Shown piece after piece: positions 24,515 to 32,985 of a stretch of 64,000 nucleotides of DNA. Position 1 is the stretch's first letter, and every line of letters begins with the position of its first letter. The translations under genes and the position numbers were made by a program. The notes under the pieces are model-generated. The model was not told the origin of the DNA. It made no database searches and saw only the letters and a list, made by a program, of their open reading frames with translations. This DNA comes from an uncultured Collinsella sp. (GTDB taxonomy: Bacteria > Actinomycetota > Coriobacteriia > Coriobacteriales > Coriobacteriaceae): the NCBI GenBank assembly GCA_902496115.1, contig CABUZK010000003.1:1-64000 (forward strand), in the 5' to 3' direction.

Positions 24515-25990
24515 CTAGTGCAGCTGCTCTGCGCGCTCCGACAGTCGATATTTACGGTTGCGGCTTGTCGCCGACGCCGTAGGTTCAAGCTCGCCCTGTG
24601 AGATGAGCGCATTGACGCGTGCCCTAACCTGGGAGACGGTGAGTCCCGTGCATTCTGCCAGCTCGCGCGTTCCCAACTCGTCATAGCGCTTAAGGGCCGC
24701 CATGATCAAGTCCCCGCCATGATCGACCTGCTCAACCTTTGAGCGGTAAAGGATAACCTTAAACCGGTCGAAACCCGGGCAAAACAATGGCTCGGCCAGA
24801 CCTTGCGCACGCATGGCATCGAGCATCATTGGAATGCCCGACCCGTTGCCTTCGGCAGGAGAGCCCGCACCGTCGGGCAATGGGACAATCGACATGAGCT
24901 TCACAAGCGTCGCATTGCGACATCGGGAGTTGCCGTCAAACAGGTTCTCGCGAGTCTTTCCTCCGTATAGGCCGCCGGGGTTCGTCACCTCGATACGGTC
25001 ATCAAAAACGTCAACAGCGATTGACTGCCCACAGAACCGATCTCCGTATTCTCGGTGGATTACGGCGTTGGCGATTGCCTCGCGCAGGACCTCCTCGGGA
25101 ATCTCCAGCGAGTCGACACGCGAGACGCCTTGGATCGTCGAGGTTCGCCGCAAATTCTTGGCGATTGCCGCGACGGCATCCGAGATCATTTCGCCCAACG
25201 TTCCCTCGCAGATCGTACGGTCCATGAACCTCAACGACCCCGCCGCGCCCTTCTGCGTTCCGGCATAGACCGCCACATCGATAAAGAGCTTGGGATAGAA
25301 CTGCTGAGGATAGGCACCCGCAGCCAGGAGTCCGGCCTTAGTGACATTGCCCTGGGAGTCGAGGAAATTCAGGCGCTCCAGCTTCGTTTTCTTGTCCGGC
25401 GCGCCGCGCATCGCACGAGGTGTCAGTGAGAAAGCACGCTCTATCGTGCGGTCGACCAGGGCCTCGTCAAGATTGCCTGCGACCGCGCCGGGCACTGCAT
25501 CGCGATCACTGGGGCTCGCCCGTTCATACGATGACAAGGACAGGACCTCGGTCGACGAGAGCGGAACATCTTTATCATCGATGCGTTTGTAGCTGCCGCC
25601 TTGAGCGCCCCGCTCTATGACATAACAAGGCTTGCTCGACGGGTCGAGCTCCTCAATCGTGATGACCAGAACCACGGTGCCCTGGAGCTCCACGCGTTCA
25701 ATGGTGTATTTGGGCGGATTGGCCAGTTTTCCGCGACCGCCGGCATCACCCATGCCCGCTACGAATTGGTTGAGCACCTTCTCGGTCTCAAAGTTCTCAA
25801 CCGGGACAAAGCCCGCGCGCTCGCTCACGCCGAGCACGATAATTCCGCCAGCGGTATTCGCGAATGCGCTAACCGTTTCCCATACGTCGCGGGAAAGCGT
25901 CGTGGCGCTCTCCTTGACCTCGACGTTAAGATCGTCCGAGCCCATGCGCCTTAAAGACTCGAGCAGACCGGTCAGCTCGTTTTCGTTCAT
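24515..25990 (-). CDS. AlbA_2 (Schlafen-like) ATP-binding/HTH regulator
   Basis: 491 residues from the ATG at 25990, preferred because AAAGGA lies eight bases upstream; the ATG at 25996 sits almost on that site. The N-terminal VEVKESATTLSRDVWETVSA and FANTAGGIIVLGVSE block is the AlbA_2/Schlafen core. The middle has a GHKL-like ATPase region (EALANAVIHREY-type block: EAIANAVIHREYGDRFCGQS) of the HATPase_c_4 kind. The C-terminus has a winged helix (TRELAECTGLTVSQVRARVN). Such proteins act as regulators or nucleic-acid-binding stress factors. Its upstream region carries repeated ATCTCTCAT elements, suggesting it binds there and controls itself. Single gene. Confidence 0.85.
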   Translation of the reverse strand: MNENELTGLLESLRRMGSDDLNVEVKESATTLSRDVWETVSAFANTAGGIIVLGVSERAGFVPVENFETEKVLNQFVAGMGDAGGRGKLANPPKYTIERVELQGTVVLVITIEELDPSSKPCYVIERGAQGGSYKRIDDKDVPLSSTEVLSLSSYERASPSDRDAVPGAVAGNLDEALVDRTIERAFSLTPRAMRGAPDKKTKLERLNFLDSQGNVTKAGLLAAGAYPQQFYPKLFIDVAVYAGTQKGAAGSLRFMDRTICEGTLGEMISDAVAAIAKNLRRTSTIQGVSRVDSLEIPEEVLREAIANAVIHREYGDRFCGQSIAVDVFDDRIEVTNPGGLYGGKTRENLFDGNSRCRNATLVKLMSIVPLPDGAGSPAEGNGSGIPMMLDAMRAQGLAEPLFCPGFDRFKVILYRSKVEQVDHGGDLIMAALKRYDELGTRELAECTGLTVSQVRARVNALISQGELEPTASATSRNRKYRLSERAEQLH

Positions 25991-26052
25991 CTGCATGTCC
26001 TTTCGCTCGGCCCGGCGGAGAATGCCACGAATAGATTTCCTTCGTCTCTCAG

Positions 26053-26281
26053 TTATCTCTCGTAATTATCTCTCATCTTTCTGCTATCTCTCATATTAGA
26101 GATAAGTGAGAGATGAAAGAAAAGATGTCTGCCATCTGTTTCATTTAAACATGTTTTTGCTGGTAAAACAATCAGTATTGAGACAATACCATGATTGCCT
26201 GTCTCTTTGCTGATCAGTTATCTCTCATATATATCTCTCGTCTTTCAGTTATCTCTCATATTAGAGATGAGTGAGAAATGA
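26053..26281. repeat. Duplicated ~64-bp array of ATCTCTCAT operator-like motifs
   Basis: Two similar arrays (26053-26116 and 26218-26281) each hold three TTATCTCTCAT-like boxes at 13- to 18-bp steps and end in TATCTCTCATATTAGAGAT, a dyad with ATCTCT and AGAGAT arms. Between them is an AT-rich spacer with AGTATTGAGACAATACC. The region is far more AT-rich than the genome and lies directly upstream of the AlbA_2 regulator, so an operator region is likely. Confidence 0.7.
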
Positions 26282-26311
26282 GAAATGCATGAGTGATGGA
26301 CGGTCAGGAAT

Positions 26312-26428
26312 CGAGAGTGGATTTCCGGACGGTTTTTGGGCGTTTTGGGGCTGTTTCCGTCCGAAAATCCACTCTCGTTCAATTTGCGTCCGAATTTCCA
26401 CGCTCGTGTGTCCGAAAATCCACGCTCG
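26312..26428. repeat. Repeat family E, locus 1
   Basis: A 19-bp unit GTCCGAAAATCCACGCTCG appears at 26359, 26388 and 26410 on the plus strand (with one to two changes) and once inverted at 26312-26330. Related units occur at 36938-37033. It lies upstream of the M16C peptidase gene. Confidence 0.75.
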
Positions 26429-26517
26429 TGCGGCAGATTGGTCGAGGGCCCCATATGGGTATACTCTCGAGGATTCGACTCGATTCGCCCCCGCTGGGGC
26501 GTCAAAGGAGACTGCAT

Positions 26518-29500
26518 ATGCCCACCACCTCAACCGACCCGCGCGCCGCTGCCGCCGCGCTGCTGGTGCCCGGCACCACCTGCCACGGCTTTGCCGTCGA
26601 GCGCTGCGAGACCGTGCCCGAGCTCGACTCGGACGCCTACGTGCTGCGCCACACTGTCTCGGGCGCTCGCCTGCTGTACCTGGCATGCGACGACGAGAAC
26701 AAGGCCTTTGCCATTGGCTTTAAGACGCCGCCGGCCGATTCCACCGGCGTGTTCCATATTCTTGAGCACTCGGTGCTGTGCGGATCGGCCAAGTTTCCCG
26801 TCAAGGAGCCGTTTGTCGATCTGATCAAGAGCTCCATGCAGACGTTCCTCAACGCCATGACCTACCCCGACAAGACCATCTACCCCGTTGCCACCACCAA
26901 CGAGCAGGACCTGTACAACCTGATGGACGTGTACCTGGACGCGGTGTTCAACCCGGCCATCTATACCAAGCCCACCATTTTTGAGCAGGAGGGCTGGCAC
27001 TACGAGCTGGACCTGCCGGAGGGCGCCGCGGGCGAGGGCGACGGCAGCCCCGCCAGCCTGCGCGAGGGCACGCTGCGCTATAACGGCGTGGTGTTCAACG
27101 AGATGAAGGGCGCGCTGTCCGACCCCATGAGTGTGCTGGACGATGCCGTCAACGCCGCGCTCTATCCCGACACCGCCTATGCGCACGAGAGCGGCGGCGA
27201 CCCGCGCGCGATTCCCGCGCTCACCTACGAGCAGTTCCTGGACACGCACGCGCGCCACTACAATCCTTCCAACTCCTACATCACGCTCTACGGCGACCTG
27301 GACGTGGACCGCGCGCTGGCGTTTTTGGACGAGCGTTATCTGTCGAAGTCGAGTGCCGCGAGCCGCCGCATGGACGCCGCCGTTGCCGCCGGCGAGGACC
27401 CGTCTGCGCTGGCGCCCAATCCGCTGGACGTGCAGGAGCCCGTGACCTGCGAGTATAAGCGCATCGAGATGGCCACCACGCCCGAGAACGCCCTGGTGGG
27501 CCTGGGCCTGGTGCTGGGCAGCGCGCTCGACCGCAAGCGCACGATTGCGGCGGACATCCTGTTCGAGGCGCTACTGGGTTCCAACGAAGCACCGGTTAAG
27601 AAGGCCATTCTGGCCGCCGGTCTGGGCGGCAACGTGGTGAGCTACACCGCGGCCGAGAGCCTGCAGCCCTACGAGCTCATCATGCTGCAAAACGCGCAGC
27701 CCGGTGTGGCGCGCGAGCTGCGTCGCGTGTTCCAGGACGCCTGCCGCGACCTGTGCGAACATGGCGTTCCGCGTGAGCGCCTGGAAGCCATCATCAGCAG
27801 CAACGAATACGACCTGCGCCAGCGCGACTACGGTATCGCCGACGGTGTGGCCATTGCGTGCGACGCGCTGAGCACCTGGCTCTACGATGACGACGCCGCG
27901 ACGCTGGCACTCAAGTACGGCCCGGTGTACGAGGAGCTGCGCGGCGAGCTGAACGGCAGCTACTTTGAGGACCTGCTGCGCGAGCTGGTGCTGGAAAACG
28001 ACCACATGGCGCTGGTCGAGCTGGTGCCGGTGGACGCCGCCGAGGGTGCAGAGGGAGCCGAGGCCGTCGAGTTGGCAGCCAAGCGCGATGCCATGACCGA
28101 TGCCGAGCTGGCCGACGTGGTCGAGCGCACGGCCGCACTTCGTTCCGCACAGGAGGCGGAGGACACGCCCGAGGACAAGGCAACGCTGCCGCGCCTGCGT
28201 GTATCCGACATTGGCGAGGCGCGCCCCGAGCCGCCGCTGGTCGTGGACACCACTGCTCCCATCCCCTGCCTGCGCCACGGCATCCCCACCAACCGCCTGG
28301 CCTACGCCATGCAGTATTTCGACCTGAGCTGCATCGCGTTTGAGGACCTGCCCTATGTGACACTGCTCTGCCGTCTGCTCAAACAGCTGCCCACGAGCGA
28401 GCACTCGGCCGAGGAGCTCGATAACTTACTTGCCGGCAAGCTGGGCTTTTTGAGCTTTACGACCGAGGTCATGACCCAGCCTGACGTGGACGGCGTGCGC
28501 CCCTACCTGCTGGTGAGCGCCGGCGCCTTGTCCGAGAAGATCGATGCGCTGGCAAGCCTGCCGCGCGAGGTGTGGTCGAGCACGCTATTGCTCGACGCCG
28601 ATGCCGACCGCGTGCGCGACGTGCTCACGCAGATTCGCATTGGGCTCGAGCAGGGCTTTATCAACAACGGTCACTCGGCGGCGCTCGGTCGCGCGATGAG
28701 CTACAGCTCGCCTTCGGCCGTGGTGCGCGAGCAGCTTTCGGGCGTGGATTTCTATCTGTTCCTGCGCGATCTGCTCGACCACTTTGACGAGCGACTGGAC
28801 GACCTGCGCGCCAAACTTGCCGAGCTGGCAGGCCGCATCTTTGTGGCCGATGGCTGCATGGCGAGCTTTACCGGCAGCGACGAGGACTTTAACGCGTACT
28901 GGGATGCCGCGGGCAACCTGGGGCTTGGCGCGGGCGACGGCGCCGATGCCGGCCGCGACGCTCTCGTGGTGCCGACGCCGTGCGACCGCCACGAGGCCTT
29001 TGTCATCCCCAGCGACATCTGCTTTGCGGCAAGCGCGTGCGACCCGCGTCGCTTAGGGCTTGACGTGACGGGCGCCTGGGCGGTTGCCGCCAACGCGCTC
29101 TCCTACGACTATCTGTGGAACGAGATCCGCGTGAAGGGCGGCGCGTACGGCTGCGGATTCCGCGCGGCCGGCGAGCGTCAGGCGGCGTTCTACACCTACC
29201 GCGACCCGGCAATCGACCCCTCGATTGAACGCGTGGCACGCGCAGGCGAATGGCTCGGCAGCTTTGAGCCCGACGAGGCCGCCTTTGAGGGCTTTATCGT
29301 GAGCTGCGTGAGCGGCATGGACGCGCCGGTGAAGCCGTACGCGCTCACCAAGCGCCGCAACACGACCTACCTGGCCGGGCTCGATCCGCATGCACGCGAG
29401 GAGCGCCGTGCCCAGATGCTCGCCGCCACGCCCGGTGAGCTTCGCTCGCTCGGCGCCGACGTGACGCGCATCGCAGCCGAGTCGCCAACCTGTGTCTTTG

Positions 29501-29562
29501 GCGGCCGAGACGTCATCGCCAAGAGCAACGCCGGCTTCAACGTTGTCGATCTGCTGGCCTAA
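26518..29562 (+). CDS. M16C family zinc metalloprotease (presequence-protease type)
   Basis: 1,014 residues from the ATG at 26518 (AAAGGAG seven bases upstream); the longer frame runs through repeat E and has no start signal. The inverted zinc motif HILEH lies near residue 80, followed by SVLCGSAKFPVKEPFVDLIK, characteristic of the PreP/Cym1/insulinase-like M16C group. The two-halved clamshell (~500 + 500 residues) matches the usual ~970-1,000-residue length. It degrades short unfolded peptides, probably in the cytoplasm since no signal is present. A hairpin terminator follows directly. Ala/Glu insertions near residue 500 (DAAEGAEGAEAVE) mark the hinge. Confidence 0.93.
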   Translation: MPTTSTDPRAAAAALLVPGTTCHGFAVERCETVPELDSDAYVLRHTVSGARLLYLACDDENKAFAIGFKTPPADSTGVFHILEHSVLCGSAKFPVKEPFVDLIKSSMQTFLNAMTYPDKTIYPVATTNEQDLYNLMDVYLDAVFNPAIYTKPTIFEQEGWHYELDLPEGAAGEGDGSPASLREGTLRYNGVVFNEMKGALSDPMSVLDDAVNAALYPDTAYAHESGGDPRAIPALTYEQFLDTHARHYNPSNSYITLYGDLDVDRALAFLDERYLSKSSAASRRMDAAVAAGEDPSALAPNPLDVQEPVTCEYKRIEMATTPENALVGLGLVLGSALDRKRTIAADILFEALLGSNEAPVKKAILAAGLGGNVVSYTAAESLQPYELIMLQNAQPGVARELRRVFQDACRDLCEHGVPRERLEAIISSNEYDLRQRDYGIADGVAIACDALSTWLYDDDAATLALKYGPVYEELRGELNGSYFEDLLRELVLENDHMALVELVPVDAAEGAEGAEAVELAAKRDAMTDAELADVVERTAALRSAQEAEDTPEDKATLPRLRVSDIGEARPEPPLVVDTTAPIPCLRHGIPTNRLAYAMQYFDLSCIAFEDLPYVTLLCRLLKQLPTSEHSAEELDNLLAGKLGFLSFTTEVMTQPDVDGVRPYLLVSAGALSEKIDALASLPREVWSSTLLLDADADRVRDVLTQIRIGLEQGFINNGHSAALGRAMSYSSPSAVVREQLSGVDFYLFLRDLLDHFDERLDDLRAKLAELAGRIFVADGCMASFTGSDEDFNAYWDAAGNLGLGAGDGADAGRDALVVPTPCDRHEAFVIPSDICFAASACDPRRLGLDVTGAWAVAANALSYDYLWNEIRVKGGAYGCGFRAAGERQAAFYTYRDPAIDPSIERVARAGEWLGSFEPDEAAFEGFIVSCVSGMDAPVKPYALTKRRNTTYLAGLDPHAREERRAQMLAATPGELRSLGADVTRIAAESPTCVFGGRDVIAKSNAGFNVVDLLA

Positions 29563-29567
29563 CCCAC

Positions 29568-29612
29568 AAAGGTAGATTTTTGGGACATGCCTGAAAATCT
29601 ACCTTTTCTTTT
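29568..29612 (+). terminator. Terminator of the M16C gene; repeat family F copy 1
   Basis: AAAGGTAGATTTT (29568-29580) pairs with AAAATCTACCTTT (29594-29606) around TGGGACATGCCTG, followed by TCTTTTG. A closely related element lies at 31517-31551, in which the loop is inverted. Confidence 0.75.
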
Positions 29613-29650
29613 GCCGCTGCTTGGGCGGGGCAGCTCACCCCGTCCCACCA

Positions 29651-29715
29651 GTTTGTCTCGATCTGTAACATCTGGGTCCGATTTTGCCGAGCTACTGTTA
29701 CAGATCGAGACAAAC
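29651..29715. repeat. 19-bp perfect inverted repeat
   Basis: GTTTGTCTCGATCTGTAAC (29651-29669) and its exact complement at 29697-29715 flank a 27-base loop. No gene between 29563 and 29870. Confidence 0.75.
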
Positions 29716-29802
29716 CACCGCGAACACCCGCTCTTCGTCAAAACCACCACGAAGGTGTCCACAAACTGCCCTCTTTGCGATGGTTTGTGTGGTGGTTTGG
29801 GT

Positions 29803-29853
29803 GTTTGCCCAGATAAAACCTGCCAAAATAAACCTGTCCCTTTTTGGCAGGTT
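29803..29853. repeat. Repeat family G, copy 1
   Basis: Begins GTTTGCCCAGATAAAACC and continues with a hairpin CTGCCAAAA.../TTTTTGGCAG. Its first 27 bases match the complement of 38128-38154 with one difference. A third copy is at 40241. It ends just before the ribosome site of the next gene. Confidence 0.7.
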
Positions 29854-29870
29854 TGCTAGAGGAGGCTGGG

Positions 29871-30467
29871 ATGGATAAGGTTGAGCTGCGACGGGCGGCG
29901 ATTGCTCGGCGCGATGCGATTGATTTGGATGTGCGGGCGGCGAAGTCCGCCGTTATCTGTGCGCGGCTTGTTGAGCTGTTGGATCGCTTGGATGCCGCGG
30001 CGCCGCACACCGTTGCTGCCTATGCCGCCATGGGTTCCGAAGTCGACCCTGCCGCGTTTGCCGCTGCGGCCGCCGCGCGCGGCTGGCGCGTGGCCTATCC
30101 GTGCATGCTCTCGGCAATTGATGCCGCAGCTTGTGGCCAGCGCATGTGCATGCGGGCAGTTGCCGCCGGCGATGCGTCCGCGGCTCCGTTTATCGCCCAC
30201 CCCACGCGGGCCTTTACGGCCACAGACATCGACAGCAGCCGCTTCCCTATCGTGCCTGCCGAAGCTCTCGACATGATCGTCGTGCCGCTCGTAGCATTCG
30301 ACCGCGCCGGCGCACGCCTGGGCTACGGCGGCGGCTGCTATGACCGCTACCTGCCCGTGCTTTCACCCGCATGTCAAATCATCGGCATCGCCTTTGACGA
30401 GCAGCGTGTCGACGGCGTTCCCGCCGACGCCCACGATCTGCCGCTACCCCACATCATCAGCGCCTAA
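29871..30467 (+). CDS. 5-formyltetrahydrofolate cyclo-ligase
   Basis: 198 residues from the ATG at 29871 with AGGAGG five bases upstream. Converts 5-formyl-THF to 5,10-methenyl-THF with ATP in one-carbon metabolism. The family ends are visible: basic N-terminal ELRRAAIARRDAI, DMIVVPLVAFDRAGARLGYG and the nucleotide/folate motif GGGCYDRYL near residue 155, followed by GIAFDEQRVDGVP. The length is typical. It is a single gene convergent with the homoserine acyltransferase. The upstream leader is made of repeat elements. Confidence 0.93.
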   Translation: MDKVELRRAAIARRDAIDLDVRAAKSAVICARLVELLDRLDAAAPHTVAAYAAMGSEVDPAAFAAAAAARGWRVAYPCMLSAIDAAACGQRMCMRAVAAGDASAAPFIAHPTRAFTATDIDSSRFPIVPAEALDMIVVPLVAFDRAGARLGYGGGCYDRYLPVLSPACQIIGIAFDEQRVDGVPADAHDLPLPHIISA

Positions 30468-30490
30468 CGGCTGGCGCACCTCCCGACGGC

Positions 30491-31417
30491 CTAGTGCTCC
30501 TCGCCGGCGCGGGCCAGGTCGTAGGGCGTGGTCTGGTAGACGTAGTAGTTGAGCCAGTTGGTGTAGAGCAGCTGAGCCTGGCTGCGCCAGACGTTGCGCG
30601 GCTCGGCGGTGGGATCGTCGCCCGGGAAGTAATGCGCCGGCACCTGGGGGTTGAGCCCGCGCTTCACGTCGCGCTCGTACTCCAGGCGCAGCGTGTCGGT
30701 ATCGTACTCGGGGTGGCCAAAGACAAAGAAGCGACGGCTGTCGGTCGACTTGACGATGTACAGGCCCACCTCATCGGACACGGCCACGACCTCAAGCTGC
30801 GGCTCGGCCTCCACGTCCTCGCGGCGCACATCGGTGTTGCGCGAATGCACGGCATAGAAACGGTCGTCAAAGCCGCGGACTAGCGGGCTTTGCGGCTTCA
30901 CTAGATAATGCTCGAACACGCCGCTCGCCTTTGCCGGCAGGTCGTACTTCTGGATACCGTAATGATGGTAGAGCCCCGCCTGCGCGCCCCAACAAATGTG
31001 CAGCGTAGAGTGTACGTGCGTAGTGGACCAATCCATGATCTGGCAGAGCTCGGGCCAGTAGTCGACCTCCTCGAACGGCATCTGCTCCACGGGCGCGCCC
31101 GTGATGATCAGGCCGTCGTAGTGGATGTCGCGGATGTCGTCGAACGTGCGGTAAAACGTCTCCAGGTGGCCGGCGCTCACGTGCGTGGCCTCGTGCGTCT
31201 TGGTGCGTAGCAGGTCCACCTCCACCTGCAGCGGCGTGTTGGAGAGCTTGCGCATGATCTGCGTCTCGGTGGCGATCTTGGTGGGCATGAGGTTGAGGAT
31301 GAGCACGCGCAGCGGCCGGATGTCCTGGTGCAGCGCGCGGTACTCGGTCATGACAAAGATGTTCTCGCTCTCGAGCTGCGCGGCGGCAGGGAGGGCGTCG
31401 GGAATACGAATGGGCAT
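30491..31417 (-). CDS. metAA: Homoserine O-acetyltransferase (MetA family)
   Basis: 308 residues of the MetA/HTS family, the first step of methionine synthesis from homoserine. The catalytic cysteine is Cys142 in HICWGAQAGL, with His235 and Glu237 in FGHPEYDTD. Residue 111 is Glu (GAPVEQM). In characterised members Glu111 selects acetyl-CoA and Gly111 succinyl-CoA, so this enzyme is predicted to acetylate despite often being labelled a succinyltransferase. AAGGAGCATCC precedes the ATG. It stands alone; I see no SAM riboswitch in the short upstream region. Confidence 0.93.
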   Translation of the reverse strand: MPIRIPDALPAAAQLESENIFVMTEYRALHQDIRPLRVLILNLMPTKIATETQIMRKLSNTPLQVEVDLLRTKTHEATHVSAGHLETFYRTFDDIRDIHYDGLIITGAPVEQMPFEEVDYWPELCQIMDWSTTHVHSTLHICWGAQAGLYHHYGIQKYDLPAKASGVFEHYLVKPQSPLVRGFDDRFYAVHSRNTDVRREDVEAEPQLEVVAVSDEVGLYIVKSTDSRRFFVFGHPEYDTDTLRLEYERDVKRGLNPQVPAHYFPGDDPTAEPRNVWRSQAQLLYTNWLNYYVYQTTPYDLARAGEEH

Positions 31418-31516
31418 GGATGCTCCTTACGAGTCAGTTGCAGCTATGGTACAACGACCGGCCCCATCCGCGCGAGCGCATAGCCCAGCGATGCCGTCAG
31501 CGGCCCAAATCACTCC

Positions 31517-31551
31517 AAAAGTAGAGATTAAGGCATGTCCCAAAAATCTAC
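31517..31551. repeat. Repeat family F, copy 2
   Basis: AAAAGTAGAGATT and AAAAATCTAC flank AAGGCATGTCCC; related to 29568-29606. It lies between divergent genes, just before the next promoter. Confidence 0.5.
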
Positions 31552-31562
31552 GGCGCTTTAAC

Positions 31563-31591
31563 CTGGCAAAGTGGCGGCAGGAAGCTACAAT
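31563..31591 (+). promoter_or_regulatory. Likely promoter of the 2-hydroxyacid dehydrogenase gene
   Basis: TACAAT at 31586-31591 with CTGGCA at 31563-31568, spacer 17 bp, 38 bp before the ATG. Confidence 0.55.
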
Positions 31592-31629
31592 GGTTCGACG
31601 CGAAAAACTCGGCCGAAAGGATACATATT

Positions 31630-32607
31630 ATGTACCAGACGCGTAAGATCGGTGTGGTCGGCCAGGGCCACGTAGGAGCACATGTCGCCAACAGCCTACT
31701 TATGCAGGGCATTGCCGATGAGCTGTACCTGTGCGATATCAACGAGGCCAAGGTGACGTCCGAGGTTCAGGACCTGCGTGACTCCCTTTCGTTTGTCCCG
31801 TACAACACCAAGATCGTCAACTGCTACGACCACTACGAGGAGCTTGCCTGCTGCGACGTCATCGTCAACGCCGCCGGCAAGGTCGCGCTGGCCGCCGGCA
31901 ACCGCGACGGCGAGCTGTTCTTTACCACTGACGCCGCCCGCACCTTTGCCAAGCGCATCGTCGACGCCGGCTTCGACGGCATCTTCGTGAGCATCTCCAA
32001 CCCCTGCGACGTCGTGTGTACCGAGCTGTGGCACCTAACCGGCTACGATCCCAAGAAGATCATCGGCTCGGGCTGCGGTCTGGATTCCGCCCGCCTGCGC
32101 ACCGAGATCTCCAAGAAGGTCGGCGTGAGCCCCAAGTCCATCGACGCCTACATGATCGGCGAGCACGGCTTTAGTCAGCTGGCCGCCTTTAAGGCCGCAA
32201 CCGTCGCCGGCAAGAATCTTAACGAGCTTCAGGCCGAAAACCCCGACAAGTACGCCTTCGACCACATGGAGGTCGAGGAGCTTGCACGCAAGGGCGGCTA
32301 TGTGACCTACCAGGGCAAGCAGTGCACCGAGTACGCCGTCGCCAACTCCGCCGCGCGCGTCTGCGCCGCTGTGCTTCACAACGAGCACGCCGTGCTTTCC
32401 GCCTCCACGCTTATGACCGGCCAGTATGGCGAGGAGGGCATCTTTACTTCCCTGCCGTGTGTGATCGGTGCCGAGGGCGTCGAGGAGGTCTACACGCTCG
32501 ACCTTTCCGAGTATGAGCTCGAGAGCTTCCACAAGAGCTGCCAGCACATTCGCGACAACATCGCCCAGCTCGACTGGTGGGACGCCGAGGCCTACGACGC
32601 AAAGTAG
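31630..32607 (+). CDS. L-2-hydroxyacid dehydrogenase of the LDH/L-HicDH family
   Basis: 325 residues. NAD-binding GQGHVG (11-16) and Asp36, then NPCDVV, GLDSARLR and the catalytic pair GEHGFSQ (His179). The active-site loop reads AAGKVALAAGNRDGELFFTT, longer and different from the canonical LDH GAPQKPGETR, and closer to L-2-hydroxyisocaproate dehydrogenase. It would reduce pyruvate or branched 2-oxoacids with NADH, regenerating NAD in fermentation. AAAGGATACATATT precedes the ATG. Monocistronic, with a strong promoter candidate and a very strong terminator. Whether lactate or a branched hydroxyacid is the main product cannot be decided from sequence. Confidence 0.9.
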   Translation: MYQTRKIGVVGQGHVGAHVANSLLMQGIADELYLCDINEAKVTSEVQDLRDSLSFVPYNTKIVNCYDHYEELACCDVIVNAAGKVALAAGNRDGELFFTTDAARTFAKRIVDAGFDGIFVSISNPCDVVCTELWHLTGYDPKKIIGSGCGLDSARLRTEISKKVGVSPKSIDAYMIGEHGFSQLAAFKAATVAGKNLNELQAENPDKYAFDHMEVEELARKGGYVTYQGKQCTEYAVANSAARVCAAVLHNEHAVLSASTLMTGQYGEEGIFTSLPCVIGAEGVEEVYTLDLSEYELESFHKSCQHIRDNIAQLDWWDAEAYDAK

Positions 32608-32649
32608 GCCGCCGGCTGCCGCAACTTTGCGAATCTAAGTGCGATACTA

Positions 32650-32690
32650 AGCGGGCCGCGCCGGAAATCCCCGGCGCGGCCCGCTTTTTT
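32650..32690 (+). terminator. Terminator of the 2-hydroxyacid dehydrogenase gene
   Basis: A perfect 14-bp GC stem (32651-32664 with 32671-32684) followed by TTTTTT. Confidence 0.95.
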
Positions 32691-32714
32691 GACTCACACA
32701 GTGCCCTTGCAAAT

Positions 32715-32896
32715 CGAAGGTGAATACTTTTCTGCGAAGTGAACGAGCAAGAACGAGCCCCCGAAGCATCGACACTTTTCAGACGCCGTTTCCTGCGGTT
32801 TCGTCGAGGTTTTCCTGCGGTTTTGCCGCCAAAAAGTGTGAATGCTTCGGGGGTCCAAAATAGGTCGTTCACTTCGCAGAAAAGTATTCACCTTCG
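32715..32896. repeat. Palindromic intergenic repeat, family B copy 2
   Basis: Outer arms CGAAGGTGAATACTTTTC and GAAAAGTATTCACCTTCG; GCGAAGTGAACGA with TCGTTCACTTCGC; inner CGACACTTTT/AAAAAGTGTG and CCCCGAAGCAT/ATGCTTCGGGG. Arms differ from copy 1 (17091) by paired changes. The centre again carries two TCCTGCGGTTTYG units. It lies between convergent genes. Confidence 0.8.
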
Positions 32897-32985
32897 TTTT
32901 CGCGCGGACACGAATCCGGCCGCCACAACGCAAAACGGGGTCCACGCGCAGCGCAAACCCCGTCAAAAAAGATAATTCCCGGTGC

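Noticed and set aside
26053..26281. Possible CRISPR array upstream of the AlbA_2 gene
   Set aside because: Boxes are only about 9-11 bp, spacing varies and spacers are not unique; operator-like repeats fit better.
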